Source: Fusobacterium_C necrophorum (lineage in GTDB: Bacteria > Fusobacteriota > Fusobacteriia > Fusobacteriales > Fusobacteriaceae). Taken from it: 48,947 nt of DNA. Where the stretch lies: assembly GCF_900104395.1 (NCBI RefSeq), contig NZ_FMXX01000019.1. One strand, given 5' to 3'. The translations under genes and the position numbers were made by a program. A model generated the notes under the pieces. That model was not told where the DNA came from, made no database searches, and worked only from the letters and a program-made list of their open reading frames with translations. Every line of letters starts with the position of its first letter. The stretch's first letter is position 1. This document shows, piece after piece, positions 8,489-16,085 of the stretch.

Positions 8489-9933
8489 TGGGAAAAAAAC
8501 ATTATGTGATTTATACTCCGGAAATGGAGAGTAGACAAATGGCGGAACTGGCATTTCAATATGCTCCTTCACAGGAAGAGTGGCAACTTGCCGATTTATC
8601 CTGTGGAAACGGAAATTTATTGAGCGCTTTTTCGAAGTACGGAAAAGAACGGAAGAATAAGCCAAGGGTGAAGTACTATGGATATGATATTGATGAGAGG
8701 GCTATTTTGGAGGCAAAAGTAAGACTGACAGAGGAAAAAAGTTTTTTTTCCTGTGAGGACAGTCTGGGGTTAAAAACAGAAGAACGCTTTGATATTATTT
8801 TGGGGAATCCTCCCTATCTGGGAGAAAAAAATCATAAAGAAATTTTTGAAAAATTAAAGAAAACGGACTTCGGAAAAAAGTATTATGAGGGGAAAATGGA
8901 TTATCTGTATTTCTTTATTGAGAAAGCGGTTGATTTATTACGAGAGGAAGGAATTTTAGTTTATTTGACAACCGATTACTGGCTCGTAGCGGACGGAGCC
9001 AAAACCCTCCGAAAGACCCTCCGGGAGGAAGGAGAGTTTTTATACTTCCAAGACTATCATATTTCCTTATTTGAGGGAGCCTTAGGGCAGCATAATCTGC
9101 TCTTTGTTTGGAGAAAAGGAAAAAAAGGGAGTTCGGTTTACATTCAGGAAAAGGAAAGAAGTTTTTCTTTGAAGCAGGAAGAAATCTACGAAAGAAATGG
9201 AAACATTTATCTTTGGCATTCCGACATTCGAAAACAGCTTCAGTCCATTGAAGAAAAGGCAAATTACCATTTGGGAGATTTGTTGGAGATTAAGCAGGGC
9301 ATCGTCAGCGGTTGTGACAAAGCCTTTGTATTTTCTCATTATGAAGAAGAGTTGAGGGAATATTTAAAACCTTTCTATAAGAACAAGGATATTTTTTCCT
9401 ATTCTTTGCAAAAGCAGGAGGAATTTTGGATTTTGTATTTAGATGAAAAGAGAAAATGGAAAGATGTTTTAGAAAAATATCTTTCTCCCTATCGAGAGAA
9501 ATTGGAAAAAAGAAGAGAAGTACAATTAGGAAAAATAGCATGGTGGAATTTGCAATGGGCGAGGGATGAAAGAATGTTTCAAGGTCCCAAAATTTTGGCA
9601 AGACAACGATGTAAAGGAAACTGGTTTGCTTATTCCGAAGAAGAAGTCTACGGAAGTGCGGATATTTATTATTTTCTTCCCAAAGAAAAAAATGTAGATT
9701 TATTTTATATTTTGGCATATTTAAATTCTTCTTTGTTTTCTTTTTGGTACCGACATTGTGGAAAAAAGAAAGGGAATCTCTTGGAATTTTATAGCAAACC
9801 CTTGTTGAAAGTTCCTATCTATTATCCTCAAAACATCGAGGAAAGGCAAGAGATATCGGATTTGGCAAGATTACAAACTGAAAAATACTCCAGAGAAAGA
9901 CAACAAAAAATAGAGAATTATTTCAAAATATGA
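8488..9933 (+). CDS. N6-adenine DNA methyltransferase, Eco57I/TaqI-like, no partner nuclease
   Basis: A 481-residue S-adenosylmethionine-dependent methyltransferase. The SAM-binding motif DLSCGNGNLLSAF is at about residues 35-47 and the catalytic motif IILGNPPYLG at about 105-114; NPPY marks N6-adenine (or N4-cytosine) methylation. The C-terminal 200 residues (GPKILARQRC, ADIYYFLP, AYLNSSLFSFWY) resemble the TaqI-type target-recognition domain. There is no restriction endonuclease or specificity gene nearby. It overlaps murJ by one base and stands among housekeeping genes, so a resident epigenetic role is possible. An IIG enzyme is excluded by the lack of an N-terminal nuclease. The target site cannot be read from sequence. 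Confidence 0.85.
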   Translation: MGKKHYVIYTPEMESRQMAELAFQYAPSQEEWQLADLSCGNGNLLSAFSKYGKERKNKPRVKYYGYDIDERAILEAKVRLTEEKSFFSCEDSLGLKTEERFDIILGNPPYLGEKNHKEIFEKLKKTDFGKKYYEGKMDYLYFFIEKAVDLLREEGILVYLTTDYWLVADGAKTLRKTLREEGEFLYFQDYHISLFEGALGQHNLLFVWRKGKKGSSVYIQEKERSFSLKQEEIYERNGNIYLWHSDIRKQLQSIEEKANYHLGDLLEIKQGIVSGCDKAFVFSHYEEELREYLKPFYKNKDIFSYSLQKQEEFWILYLDEKRKWKDVLEKYLSPYREKLEKRREVQLGKIAWWNLQWARDERMFQGPKILARQRCKGNWFAYSEEEVYGSADIYYFLPKEKNVDLFYILAYLNSSLFSFWYRHCGKKKGNLLEFYSKPLLKVPIYYPQNIEERQEISDLARLQTEKYSRERQQKIENYFKI

Positions 9934-9942
9934 AAGAAATGG

Positions 9943-9973
9943 TTGATTCTTATTACAATTTATTTTATAATGA
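9943..9973 (+). promoter_or_regulatory. Possible promoter before the coiled-coil gene
   Basis: TTGATT (9943-9948) and TATAAT (9968-9973) are separated by 19 bases, a little too far for a strong promoter. The -10 is perfect and lies 27 bases before the start at 10000. Confidence 0.4.
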
Positions 9974-9999
9974 AAAAAACGTTTGAAGAAGGAGGAGCC

Positions 10000-10680
10000 A
10001 TGAGTCTATTAAATTCATTGTTTGGAAAAAAGGGAACAGAGAAAGAAAATCTTGAAAAAATTGAGAAGTTGGAACAAAAGTTATTGGGAAAAGAAAAAGA
10101 AATTGAAAGACTTATCTTGGAACTGGAAACTTTGAATAATTCCTCAAAGATAAAACCGAAACAATTGGAAATCTTTGAAAAAAATGTGAAAGAGAGTAGA
10201 GAAGAGATAAATCGTTTAAATGCTGTTCTAAAATCTTTTGGGATTCCGGTAAAAAAACAATACTTCAAATATAAAGTGGAGTTGTCAAAACTTTATTCCG
10301 CTTCCAGATTTCATGAAGTATTGGACTTTTTGTCGGAAAAAGGTTATATTTTTATTTCTGATGTTCCTTTCTCCAGTCTTCAAGAAGAGATTGCAGCCTT
10401 AAAAAACGGAGAAGAGGCTTTGAAAAGACATGCCGACTATTTACAGGATAATTATGATTGGGAAATAGCTACCTATCGAAATAAAGGAGAAAAGTTAAGT
10501 AAGATTTTTGGACGTGGAAAAAAGTTGGCTCAATTTTTCTCGGAATATTATTTGGAATATATGGATGATTTAGATCGAGTGGACTTGAATATTTTGACAC
10601 AGTACGGTTGTGATGAAGATTTTATCCGAGAAGTCCAAGAAAAAAGAGAGCAATATTATTTAGAACAAAGAGAAAAATAG
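10000..10680 (+). CDS. Coiled-coil protein of unknown function
   Basis: I do not recognise this family. The 226-residue protein begins MSLLNSLFGKK and then has a charged Lys/Glu/Leu-rich coiled coil over about residues 12-75 (EKLEQKLLGKEKEIERL). A mixed C-terminal region follows with conserved-looking aromatic blocks (RFHEVLDFLSEKGYIFISDVPF; DYLQDNYDWEIATYRNKGE) and a Tyr/Glu-rich end. No signal peptide or membrane segment is seen, so it is probably cytoplasmic. An in-frame start at 9943 exists, but the one at 10000 has an ideal GGAGGAG and a sensible N-terminus. It lies 10 bases before coaBC and is probably co-transcribed with it. Confidence 0.75.
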   Translation: MSLLNSLFGKKGTEKENLEKIEKLEQKLLGKEKEIERLILELETLNNSSKIKPKQLEIFEKNVKESREEINRLNAVLKSFGIPVKKQYFKYKVELSKLYSASRFHEVLDFLSEKGYIFISDVPFSSLQEEIAALKNGEEALKRHADYLQDNYDWEIATYRNKGEKLSKIFGRGKKLAQFFSEYYLEYMDDLDRVDLNILTQYGCDEDFIREVQEKREQYYLEQREK

Positions 10681-10690
10681 GGGAGAAAGG

Positions 10691-11863
10691 ATGAAAAAAA
10701 TTTTATTGGGGGTTACAGGAGGAATTGCCGCTTATAAAGCTGCCAATTTCACTTCCCTACTGAAAAAAAAAGGCTATGAAGTCAAGGTGATTATGACGGA
10801 AAATGCAACAAAAATTATTACCCCTTTGACTTTGGAAACCTTATCTAAAAATGTAGTGTATGTGGATATGTGGCATGAAAAATCTCATTATGAGGTAGAG
10901 CATATTTCCTTAGCTCATTGGGCGGACGTGGTGGTAGTGTTACCGGCAACTTATAATATCGTGGGAAAGATTGCCAATGGAATTGCAGATGATATGTTAT
11001 CGACTGTCATAGCCGCAACCAATAAACCGGTCTTTTTTGCCTTGGCGATGAATGTTCAAATGTATGAAAATCCGATTTTATATGAAAATATTCAAAAATT
11101 AAAAAAATATCATTATCATTTTATTGAAGCGGCAGAGGGAATGTTGGCTTGTGAGGATATAGGAAAGGGAAAGTTGGAAAAGGAAGAAGAGGTCATTTGG
11201 GAGATAGAAGCTTATTTTCTGTCCAGACAGTTGGCGGGAAAATTGGAAGATAAAAAAGTTTTGATTACGGGAGGTCCTACCGAAGAAGCGATAGATCCCA
11301 TTCGTTATATTTCCAATCGTTCCAGTGGAAAAATGGCATATGCTTTGGCAAAAGCCGCAGTGGCGGGAGGAGCAAAAGTATCTTTGATTTCCGGACCGAC
11401 AAAGCTACAAAAGCCAAGAAGATTAGAGGAATTTGTCTCTGTACGAGGAGCAAGAGAGATGTATCAGGAAGTGGAGAAACGTTTTGAGTACTGTGATATT
11501 TTTGTTTCCTGTTCCGCAGTTGCAGATTACAGACCGAAAGAATACTCTCCTATTAAGATTAAGAAAAAAGAAGGAGATTTAAGAATCAACTTGGAAAGAA
11601 ACCCTGATATTTTATTGGAAATGGGAAAAAGAAAATCACATCAAATGTTAATCGGCTTTGCAGCCGAAACCAATGATATTGAAGAAAATGCAAATCGGAA
11701 ATTGGAGAAGAAGAATTTAGATTGTATTGTTGCAAATGACTCGAAAACAATGAATCAAGAGAAAAATACGGTCAGTATTTTGAAAAAAGGAGGAAACAAA
11801 GTAGAAATCCAAGAGAAAGCCAAAGAAGAATTGGCTTACGATATTTGGAAGAATATTTTATAA
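10691..11863 (+). CDS. coaBC: Phosphopantothenoylcysteine decarboxylase/phosphopantothenate-cysteine ligase
   Basis: This bifunctional enzyme makes 4'-phosphopantetheine for coenzyme A. The N-terminal flavin-dependent CoaC half has GVTGGIAAYKA, the catalytic-histidine region EHISLAHWAD and the ALAMNVQMYENP clamp (usually PAMNxxMW). The substrate-flap motif LACEDIGKGKL is a variant of LACGxxGxGRM. The CoaB half starts at about residue 190 with VLITGGPTEEAIDPIRYISN and SSGKMAYALA. Length (390) is normal. The start follows GGGAGAAAGG. Confidence 0.95.
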   Translation: MKKILLGVTGGIAAYKAANFTSLLKKKGYEVKVIMTENATKIITPLTLETLSKNVVYVDMWHEKSHYEVEHISLAHWADVVVVLPATYNIVGKIANGIADDMLSTVIAATNKPVFFALAMNVQMYENPILYENIQKLKKYHYHFIEAAEGMLACEDIGKGKLEKEEEVIWEIEAYFLSRQLAGKLEDKKVLITGGPTEEAIDPIRYISNRSSGKMAYALAKAAVAGGAKVSLISGPTKLQKPRRLEEFVSVRGAREMYQEVEKRFEYCDIFVSCSAVADYRPKEYSPIKIKKKEGDLRINLERNPDILLEMGKRKSHQMLIGFAAETNDIEENANRKLEKKNLDCIVANDSKTMNQEKNTVSILKKGGNKVEIQEKAKEELAYDIWKNIL

Positions 11864-11879
11864 AAGGAAGTAGAAGATT

Positions 11880-12419
11880 ATGAAGAAAGAGGTCGAATTA
11901 TTTTGGGCGTTTTTTAAGATTGGAGCTTTTACCTTAGGTGGAGGATACGCAATGATCCCCCTGATGCAAGATGAAATTGTGAGCAAGAAAAAATGGTTGA
12001 CAGATGAAGAGTTTTTAGATGCTCTTGCCATTGCTCAATCCAGTCCGGGTGTGTTGGCGGTAAATACCTCCATTATGACAGGATATCGAATTTCAGGTGC
12101 TTTAGGAATTGCGGCAGCTGTCTTAGGAGCTGTCCTGCCCTCTTTTTTGATTATATTATGCTTAAGTACGGTTATCATTCAATATCGAGAAGCAAAATTA
12201 TTTCAACAGATTTTTTTTGGAGTAAAACCTGCTACGGTTGGATTGATTTTTATTGCTGTATATAAATTATGCAGATCGACAAAATTAAAGTGGAAACAAT
12301 ATTGGATTCCTTTACTTGTAGCCGTTTTAATTGGAACAAACACCATCTCTCCTATTTGGATTATCATTTTTACGATGATTATAGGAAATCTATACTATGC
12401 TTGGAGGGATAAAAAATGA
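11880..12419 (+). CDS. Chromate transporter (CHR family), first half-size subunit
   Basis: A 179-residue membrane protein with about five to six hydrophobic segments. It carries the CHR family marks FKIGAFTLGGGYAMIPLMQ (residues 11-29) and AIAQSSPGVLAVNTSIMTGY. Short CHR proteins usually occur as adjacent pairs that together equal one long ChrA, and that is the arrangement here: the ATG of the second gene overlaps the stop (ATGA). Members export chromate in some bacteria, but in anaerobes the true substrate is often unknown. Linkage to coaBC (16 bases apart) suggests co-transcription only. Confidence 0.85.
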   Translation: MKKEVELFWAFFKIGAFTLGGGYAMIPLMQDEIVSKKKWLTDEEFLDALAIAQSSPGVLAVNTSIMTGYRISGALGIAAAVLGAVLPSFLIILCLSTVIIQYREAKLFQQIFFGVKPATVGLIFIAVYKLCRSTKLKWKQYWIPLLVAVLIGTNTISPIWIIIFTMIIGNLYYAWRDKK

Positions 12420-12943
12420 TTTATATACATCTTTTTTTGGTATTCTTAAAAATTGGACTGTTTAGTTTTGGTGGAGGTTATGCTGTCCTAAGTTTGATAC
12501 AACAGGAAGTGATTGAAAAATACCAATGGGTCACCCTTTCTGAATTTACAGAAATTGTTGCAGTATCTCAGGTGACACCGGGACCGATAGGGATTAACTC
12601 CGCCACTTTTATAGGCTACAAGGTAACGGGAAGTGTTTTTGGTTCTCTTTGTTCTACGACGGGAGTCGTTCTTCCTTCCATTCTTATTTTAGTCGGGATT
12701 TCCTTGTGCCTACAAAGATTTCAGGATTCTTTGATTGTCAAGAGAATTTTTCTTTCTTTGAGACCGGTTGTGATGGGCTTGGTCTTGGGAGCCGGATTCT
12801 CTTTGTTACATCCGGAAAATTTCACTCATCCCATGACTTATATTGTATTTGTTGCTGTTGTACTTTCCGGAATTTTGACAAAAATCAATCCGATTCTTTT
12901 GATTGTTGTATCCGGGACAGTGGGATTCTTCGTTCTGTCGTGA
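12416..12943 (+). CDS. Chromate transporter (CHR family), second half-size subunit
   Basis: A 175-residue partner of the preceding gene. It repeats the signature (FLKIGLFSFGGGYAVLSLIQ, then VSQVTPGPIGINSATFIGY) and has similar hydrophobic segments. The pair presumably assembles as a heterodimer in the inner membrane. Translation is coupled through the ATGA overlap. The last 59 bases overlap the 3' end of the convergent ABC ATPase gene on the other strand, so there is no room for a normal terminator between them. Confidence 0.85.
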   Translation: MIYIHLFLVFLKIGLFSFGGGYAVLSLIQQEVIEKYQWVTLSEFTEIVAVSQVTPGPIGINSATFIGYKVTGSVFGSLCSTTGVVLPSILILVGISLCLQRFQDSLIVKRIFLSLRPVVMGLVLGAGFSLLHPENFTHPMTYIVFVAVVLSGILTKINPILLIVVSGTVGFFVLS

Positions 12944-13886
12944 TATCAAAGTAATAGCGTTTTGTAAGGGGAAAGTCCAAAAATAGAGTTTCCCCTTTTT
13001 TATATTCCGCTTGAATAGGAATTTCGATAAGGAAGGGAGTATTTTCCACAATACCATGTAAATAGGAGTGTGTTCCTAAAAATTCTGAAAATTCTACTAA
13101 AAAAAGAAAAGATTCTTTCTTTTTTTCTTCTGTGATGAGGATGTCTTCGGGACGAATTCCCAAGATATATTCTTCCCGAACGAGAAAATTCATAGCGGGG
13201 TTTCCCAGAAAACGAGCGACAAAGCCGGTTTGGGGATTCAAATATATTTCTTTCGGACTGCCAATTTGTTCAATTTGTCCTTCTTTCATTACTACAATTC
13301 TATCTGCCATCGTCATGGCTTCGATTTGATCGTGGGTAACATAAATAAAAGTCTTTTTGATTTTTTTTTGCAGGGACAGCAATTCATAACGCATTTGACT
13401 TCTTAAATTGGCATCGAGATTTGCCAAAGCTTCATCAAATAAAAAAATATTCGCTTCTCGCACCATTGCTCTTCCGAGAGCTACTCTTTGTTTCTGTCCC
13501 CCGGAAAGTTCATTCGGCTTTCTTTGAAGTAAGTTTCGAATTTCCAAAGTATCGGCAATTTCTGCAATTTTATTTTGAATTTCTCGGGAAGTCCAAGACT
13601 TCATTTTTAAAGGAAAAGCCATATTTTCATAGACTGTCATATGAGGATAGAGAGTATAATTTTGAAAAACCATGGCGATGTCTTTGTTCTCGGAATGAAA
13701 GAGAATTTCTCCCTCCGTGCTTTCTTCTAAACCTGCAATCAAACGCAACAAAGTAGATTTTCCACAACCGGAGGGACCTACCAAAACTAAAAATTCCCCC
13801 TCCTGTATCTCCAAATGGATATTATGGAGAGCCCACTCTTTTTTTTGATATTGTTTTCCAAGTTGTTGTATTGTTAAAATTTTCAT
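12885..13886 (-). CDS. MalK/UgpC-type ABC transporter ATPase, orphan
   Basis: A 333-residue ATPase of the carbohydrate-uptake (CUT1) class. Walker A is GPSGCGKST, the Q-loop FQNYTLYPHMTV, the signature LSGGQKQRVALGRAMV and Walker B IFLFDEALANLD; the switch His is in VTHDQIEAM. A C-terminal regulatory OB-type part (YILGIRPEDI) is present. The start at 13886 has AGAGGA just upstream; an in-frame ATG at 13901 does not. No permease or binding protein is adjacent, so it may be a shared ATPase serving several sugar importers, as MsmK does. It overlaps the convergent chromate-transporter gene by 59 bases. Confidence 0.9.
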   Translation of the reverse strand: MKILTIQQLGKQYQKKEWALHNIHLEIQEGEFLVLVGPSGCGKSTLLRLIAGLEESTEGEILFHSENKDIAMVFQNYTLYPHMTVYENMAFPLKMKSWTSREIQNKIAEIADTLEIRNLLQRKPNELSGGQKQRVALGRAMVREANIFLFDEALANLDANLRSQMRYELLSLQKKIKKTFIYVTHDQIEAMTMADRIVVMKEGQIEQIGSPKEIYLNPQTGFVARFLGNPAMNFLVREEYILGIRPEDILITEEKKKESFLFLVEFSEFLGTHSYLHGIVENTPFLIEIPIQAEYKKGETLFLDFPLTKRYYFDITTERRIPLSRIQQSKESD

Positions 13887-13964
13887 AATTCCTCTTTTCA
13901 TTTTTTATTGTATCATTCTGTAATAAAAGTATAGCATATAATTCATAAAATATACAAAAAACTA

Positions 13965-13993
13965 TTGTAAAATATTTAAAATCTTAATATAAT
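13965..13993 (+). promoter_or_regulatory. Promoter of the 140-residue unknown gene
   Basis: TTGTAA (13965-13970) and TATAAT (13988-13993) are spaced by 17 bases, an almost ideal sigma70-type promoter 21 bases ahead of the ATG at 14015. Confidence 0.7.
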
Positions 13994-14014
13994 AGGGAAA
14001 GGAAGGGGGTAGTC

Positions 14015-14437
14015 ATGATCAATTATAATCACTTTATTGAAGAATTTACACAGGGAAAATGTCATTCCTTTGAGGAATTTCAAAGAGTTGCAAAACAATT
14101 CGGTTTGTTTTTTGAAAAAATAAATGGAGAAATGATTTTAGGATATGAAGGAAGAGGAGAGGTAGATCAGGTATGTTATGAATTTTACCGTTATTTTTTT
14201 CCGGAAACAAAATTACAAGTCAAAAATTTCAATTTGATTGCCAAAATTCATGAAGTACATTTTCAATTTGTATTAGAAGAGGTAAATGAAGTCTATCAAA
14301 AATATAATTTGCCGCCAAGATACGACAGAACTTTATCCATTCGAGAAAATGCCGTGTTACTTCTGAATACTTTGAAAATTAAGACAGCCATTCGAAAAGA
14401 AGATTTGGAATTTATCCAATATATTTTAAAATATTAA
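14015..14437 (+). CDS. Small cytoplasmic protein of unknown function
   Basis: I do not recognise this 140-residue protein. It has no signal peptide or membrane segment, is rich in Phe, Tyr, Glu and Lys, and looks alpha/beta folded (GEMILGYEGRGEVDQVCYEFYRYFF; YNLPPRYDRTLSIRENAVLLLNTLK). It is preceded by a good promoter and by GGAAGGGGG. It stands alone between the ABC ATPase gene (divergent) and the yfcC-pepD unit, so its neighbours give no clue to function. Confidence 0.7.
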   Translation: MINYNHFIEEFTQGKCHSFEEFQRVAKQFGLFFEKINGEMILGYEGRGEVDQVCYEFYRYFFPETKLQVKNFNLIAKIHEVHFQFVLEEVNEVYQKYNLPPRYDRTLSIRENAVLLLNTLKIKTAIRKEDLEFIQYILKY

Positions 14438-14508
14438 GCTTTCAGTTTTTACTTTAACTTCAATGAAAAGTAAAAGGAATATATAACAAACATAAATAAA
14501 AAGGAGGG

Positions 14509-14540
14509 GTATGATAACGAGGAACTAAGAGTTATCATAC
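14509..14540 (+). promoter_or_regulatory. Perfect hairpin between a strong Shine-Dalgarno and the yfcC start
   Basis: GTATGATAAC (14509-14518) and GTTATCATAC (14531-14540) are a perfect 10-base inverted repeat with a 12-base loop. AAGGAGGGG (14501-14509) lies at the 5' foot and the yfcC ATG (14550) nine bases beyond the 3' foot. The hairpin encloses a five-codon reading frame MITRN (14511-14528) that follows the strong ribosome binding site. It could be an RNA spacer-shortening hairpin, a leader peptide or a DNA operator. Confidence 0.6.
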
Positions 14541-14549
14541 AAGAGAAAA

Positions 14550-16061
14550 ATGTCTGAAAAGAAAAAGAGGAGTTTTCCTACTGCATTCACGGTATTGTTT
14601 ATTATTTTAGTTTTGGCTGCCATTTTGACCTATCTTGTCCCGTCGGGAAGATTTTCCCGTTTGACCTATGACGATACGACAAATGAATTTGTGATCACGG
14701 ATCATAACGATGAAGTTTCAACAGAAGCAGCAAGTCAAGAGATGTTGGATCGTTTGCATATTCAACTGAGCTTGGATAAATTTACATCCGGAGTCATTCG
14801 AAAACCGATCGCTATTCCGGGAAGTTATGAAAGAATCGAACAGCAGCCTCAAGGATTTTTAGAAACAATCAAAGCACCTATTACAGGAGTTTTGGACACG
14901 GTGGATATTATGATTTTTGTATTGATTCTGGGAGGGATTATCGGAATTATCAATAAGATTGGAGCCTTTGATGCCGGAATGTCAGCTCTTTCCAAAAAAA
15001 CAAAGGGGAAAGAGTTCTTCTTGGTTGTCTTGGTCTTTGCTTTGACTACCTTAGGAGGAACCACTTTTGGTTTGGCAGAAGAAACCATAGCTTTCTATCC
15101 TATTTTAATGCCTATTTTTTTAGTCAGCGGGTTTGATGCCTTGACCTGTATTGCCGCGATCTATATGGGATCTTCGATTGGAACGATGTTTTCTACAGTC
15201 AATCCGTTTTCTGTCGTGATTGCATCGAATGCTGCAGGAATTTCTTTTACGGAGGGACTACCGTTTCGAGTGCTTGCTTTAGTTCTTGGTTTCCTAATTA
15301 CTCTTGCCTATATGTATTGGTATGCACAAAAAGTTCGAAAAGATAAGACAAAATCTTTTGTCTATGTCGATGAAAAGGAAATTCATGAAAGATTTTTAGG
15401 AAATTATGACAATAGTAAGGAAACGGAATTTACTTGGAGAAGAAAATTATCCCTTGTTGTCTTTGCTCTTGCTTTTCCCATTATGATTTGGGGAGTGGCA
15501 CTTGGTGGTTGGTGGTTCGAAGAAATGTCGGCCCTTTTCTTAGTTGTTGCCATTATTATCATGTTTTTATCAGGTTTGTCCGAAAAAGAGGCTATCAATA
15601 CTTTTATAGCGGGATCTGCGGAATTGGTGGGAGTGGTCTTAACAATCGGTTTGGCACGTTCTATCAATATTGTGATGGACAACGGGTTTATTTCCGATAC
15701 CTTATTGTTTTATTCCACAGAATTTGTAGCCGGAATGAGCAAAGGAGTCTTTGCCATTGCACAACTTGTCATTTTTTCTTTCTTAGGATTTTTTATCAAT
15801 TCTTCTTCCGGATTGGCAGTGTTGTCCATGCCGATTATGGCACCGCTTGCAGATACGGTGGGATTATCTCGGGAAATTGTCATCAATGCTTATAACTGGG
15901 GGCAAGGTTGGATGTCTTTTATTACTCCGACGGGATTGGTTTTGGTTACTTTGGAAATGGCAGGAACCACTTTTGACAAATGGTTGAAATATATTTTACC
16001 ATTGATGGGAATTATGGGAGTTTTCTCAGTGGTAATGTTAATTATCAATACAATGCTGTAA
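14550..16061 (+). CDS. YfcC-family (DcuC/ArcD-like) membrane carrier
   Basis: A 503-residue inner-membrane protein with about 12 hydrophobic segments. It begins MSEKKKRSFPTAFTVLFIILVL and has the family features YLVPSGRF, GGIIGIINKIGAFDAG, GGTTFGLAEETIAF and FFINSSSGLAVLSMPIMAPLAD. YfcC and its relatives are secondary carriers for C4-dicarboxylates, amino acids or peptides; the exact substrate is unknown. The dipeptidase 24 bases downstream suggests that peptides or amino acids are handled. The ribosome binding site directly before the ATG is weak (AAGAGA), and a hairpin separates a much stronger one from it. Confidence 0.85.
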   Translation: MSEKKKRSFPTAFTVLFIILVLAAILTYLVPSGRFSRLTYDDTTNEFVITDHNDEVSTEAASQEMLDRLHIQLSLDKFTSGVIRKPIAIPGSYERIEQQPQGFLETIKAPITGVLDTVDIMIFVLILGGIIGIINKIGAFDAGMSALSKKTKGKEFFLVVLVFALTTLGGTTFGLAEETIAFYPILMPIFLVSGFDALTCIAAIYMGSSIGTMFSTVNPFSVVIASNAAGISFTEGLPFRVLALVLGFLITLAYMYWYAQKVRKDKTKSFVYVDEKEIHERFLGNYDNSKETEFTWRRKLSLVVFALAFPIMIWGVALGGWWFEEMSALFLVVAIIIMFLSGLSEKEAINTFIAGSAELVGVVLTIGLARSINIVMDNGFISDTLLFYSTEFVAGMSKGVFAIAQLVIFSFLGFFINSSSGLAVLSMPIMAPLADTVGLSREIVINAYNWGQGWMSFITPTGLVLVTLEMAGTTFDKWLKYILPLMGIMGVFSVVMLIINTML

Positions 16062-16085
16062 TAGCGAGAGGCAAGGAGATGTAAA

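Noticed and set aside
13421..13756. Open frame on the plus strand inside the ABC ATPase gene
   Set aside because: It is opposite the Walker and signature motifs of a clear gene, with no ribosome binding site or family features.
14447..14475. TTTTACTTT/AAAGTAAAA inverted repeat after the 140-residue gene, as a terminator
   Set aside because: The stem has only one G-C pair and no clean T-run follows, so it is too weak to call.
15434..15895. 153-codon frame within yfcC
   Set aside because: A shifted frame of a membrane protein gene; composition (many Cys, His, Tyr) is typical of such shadows.
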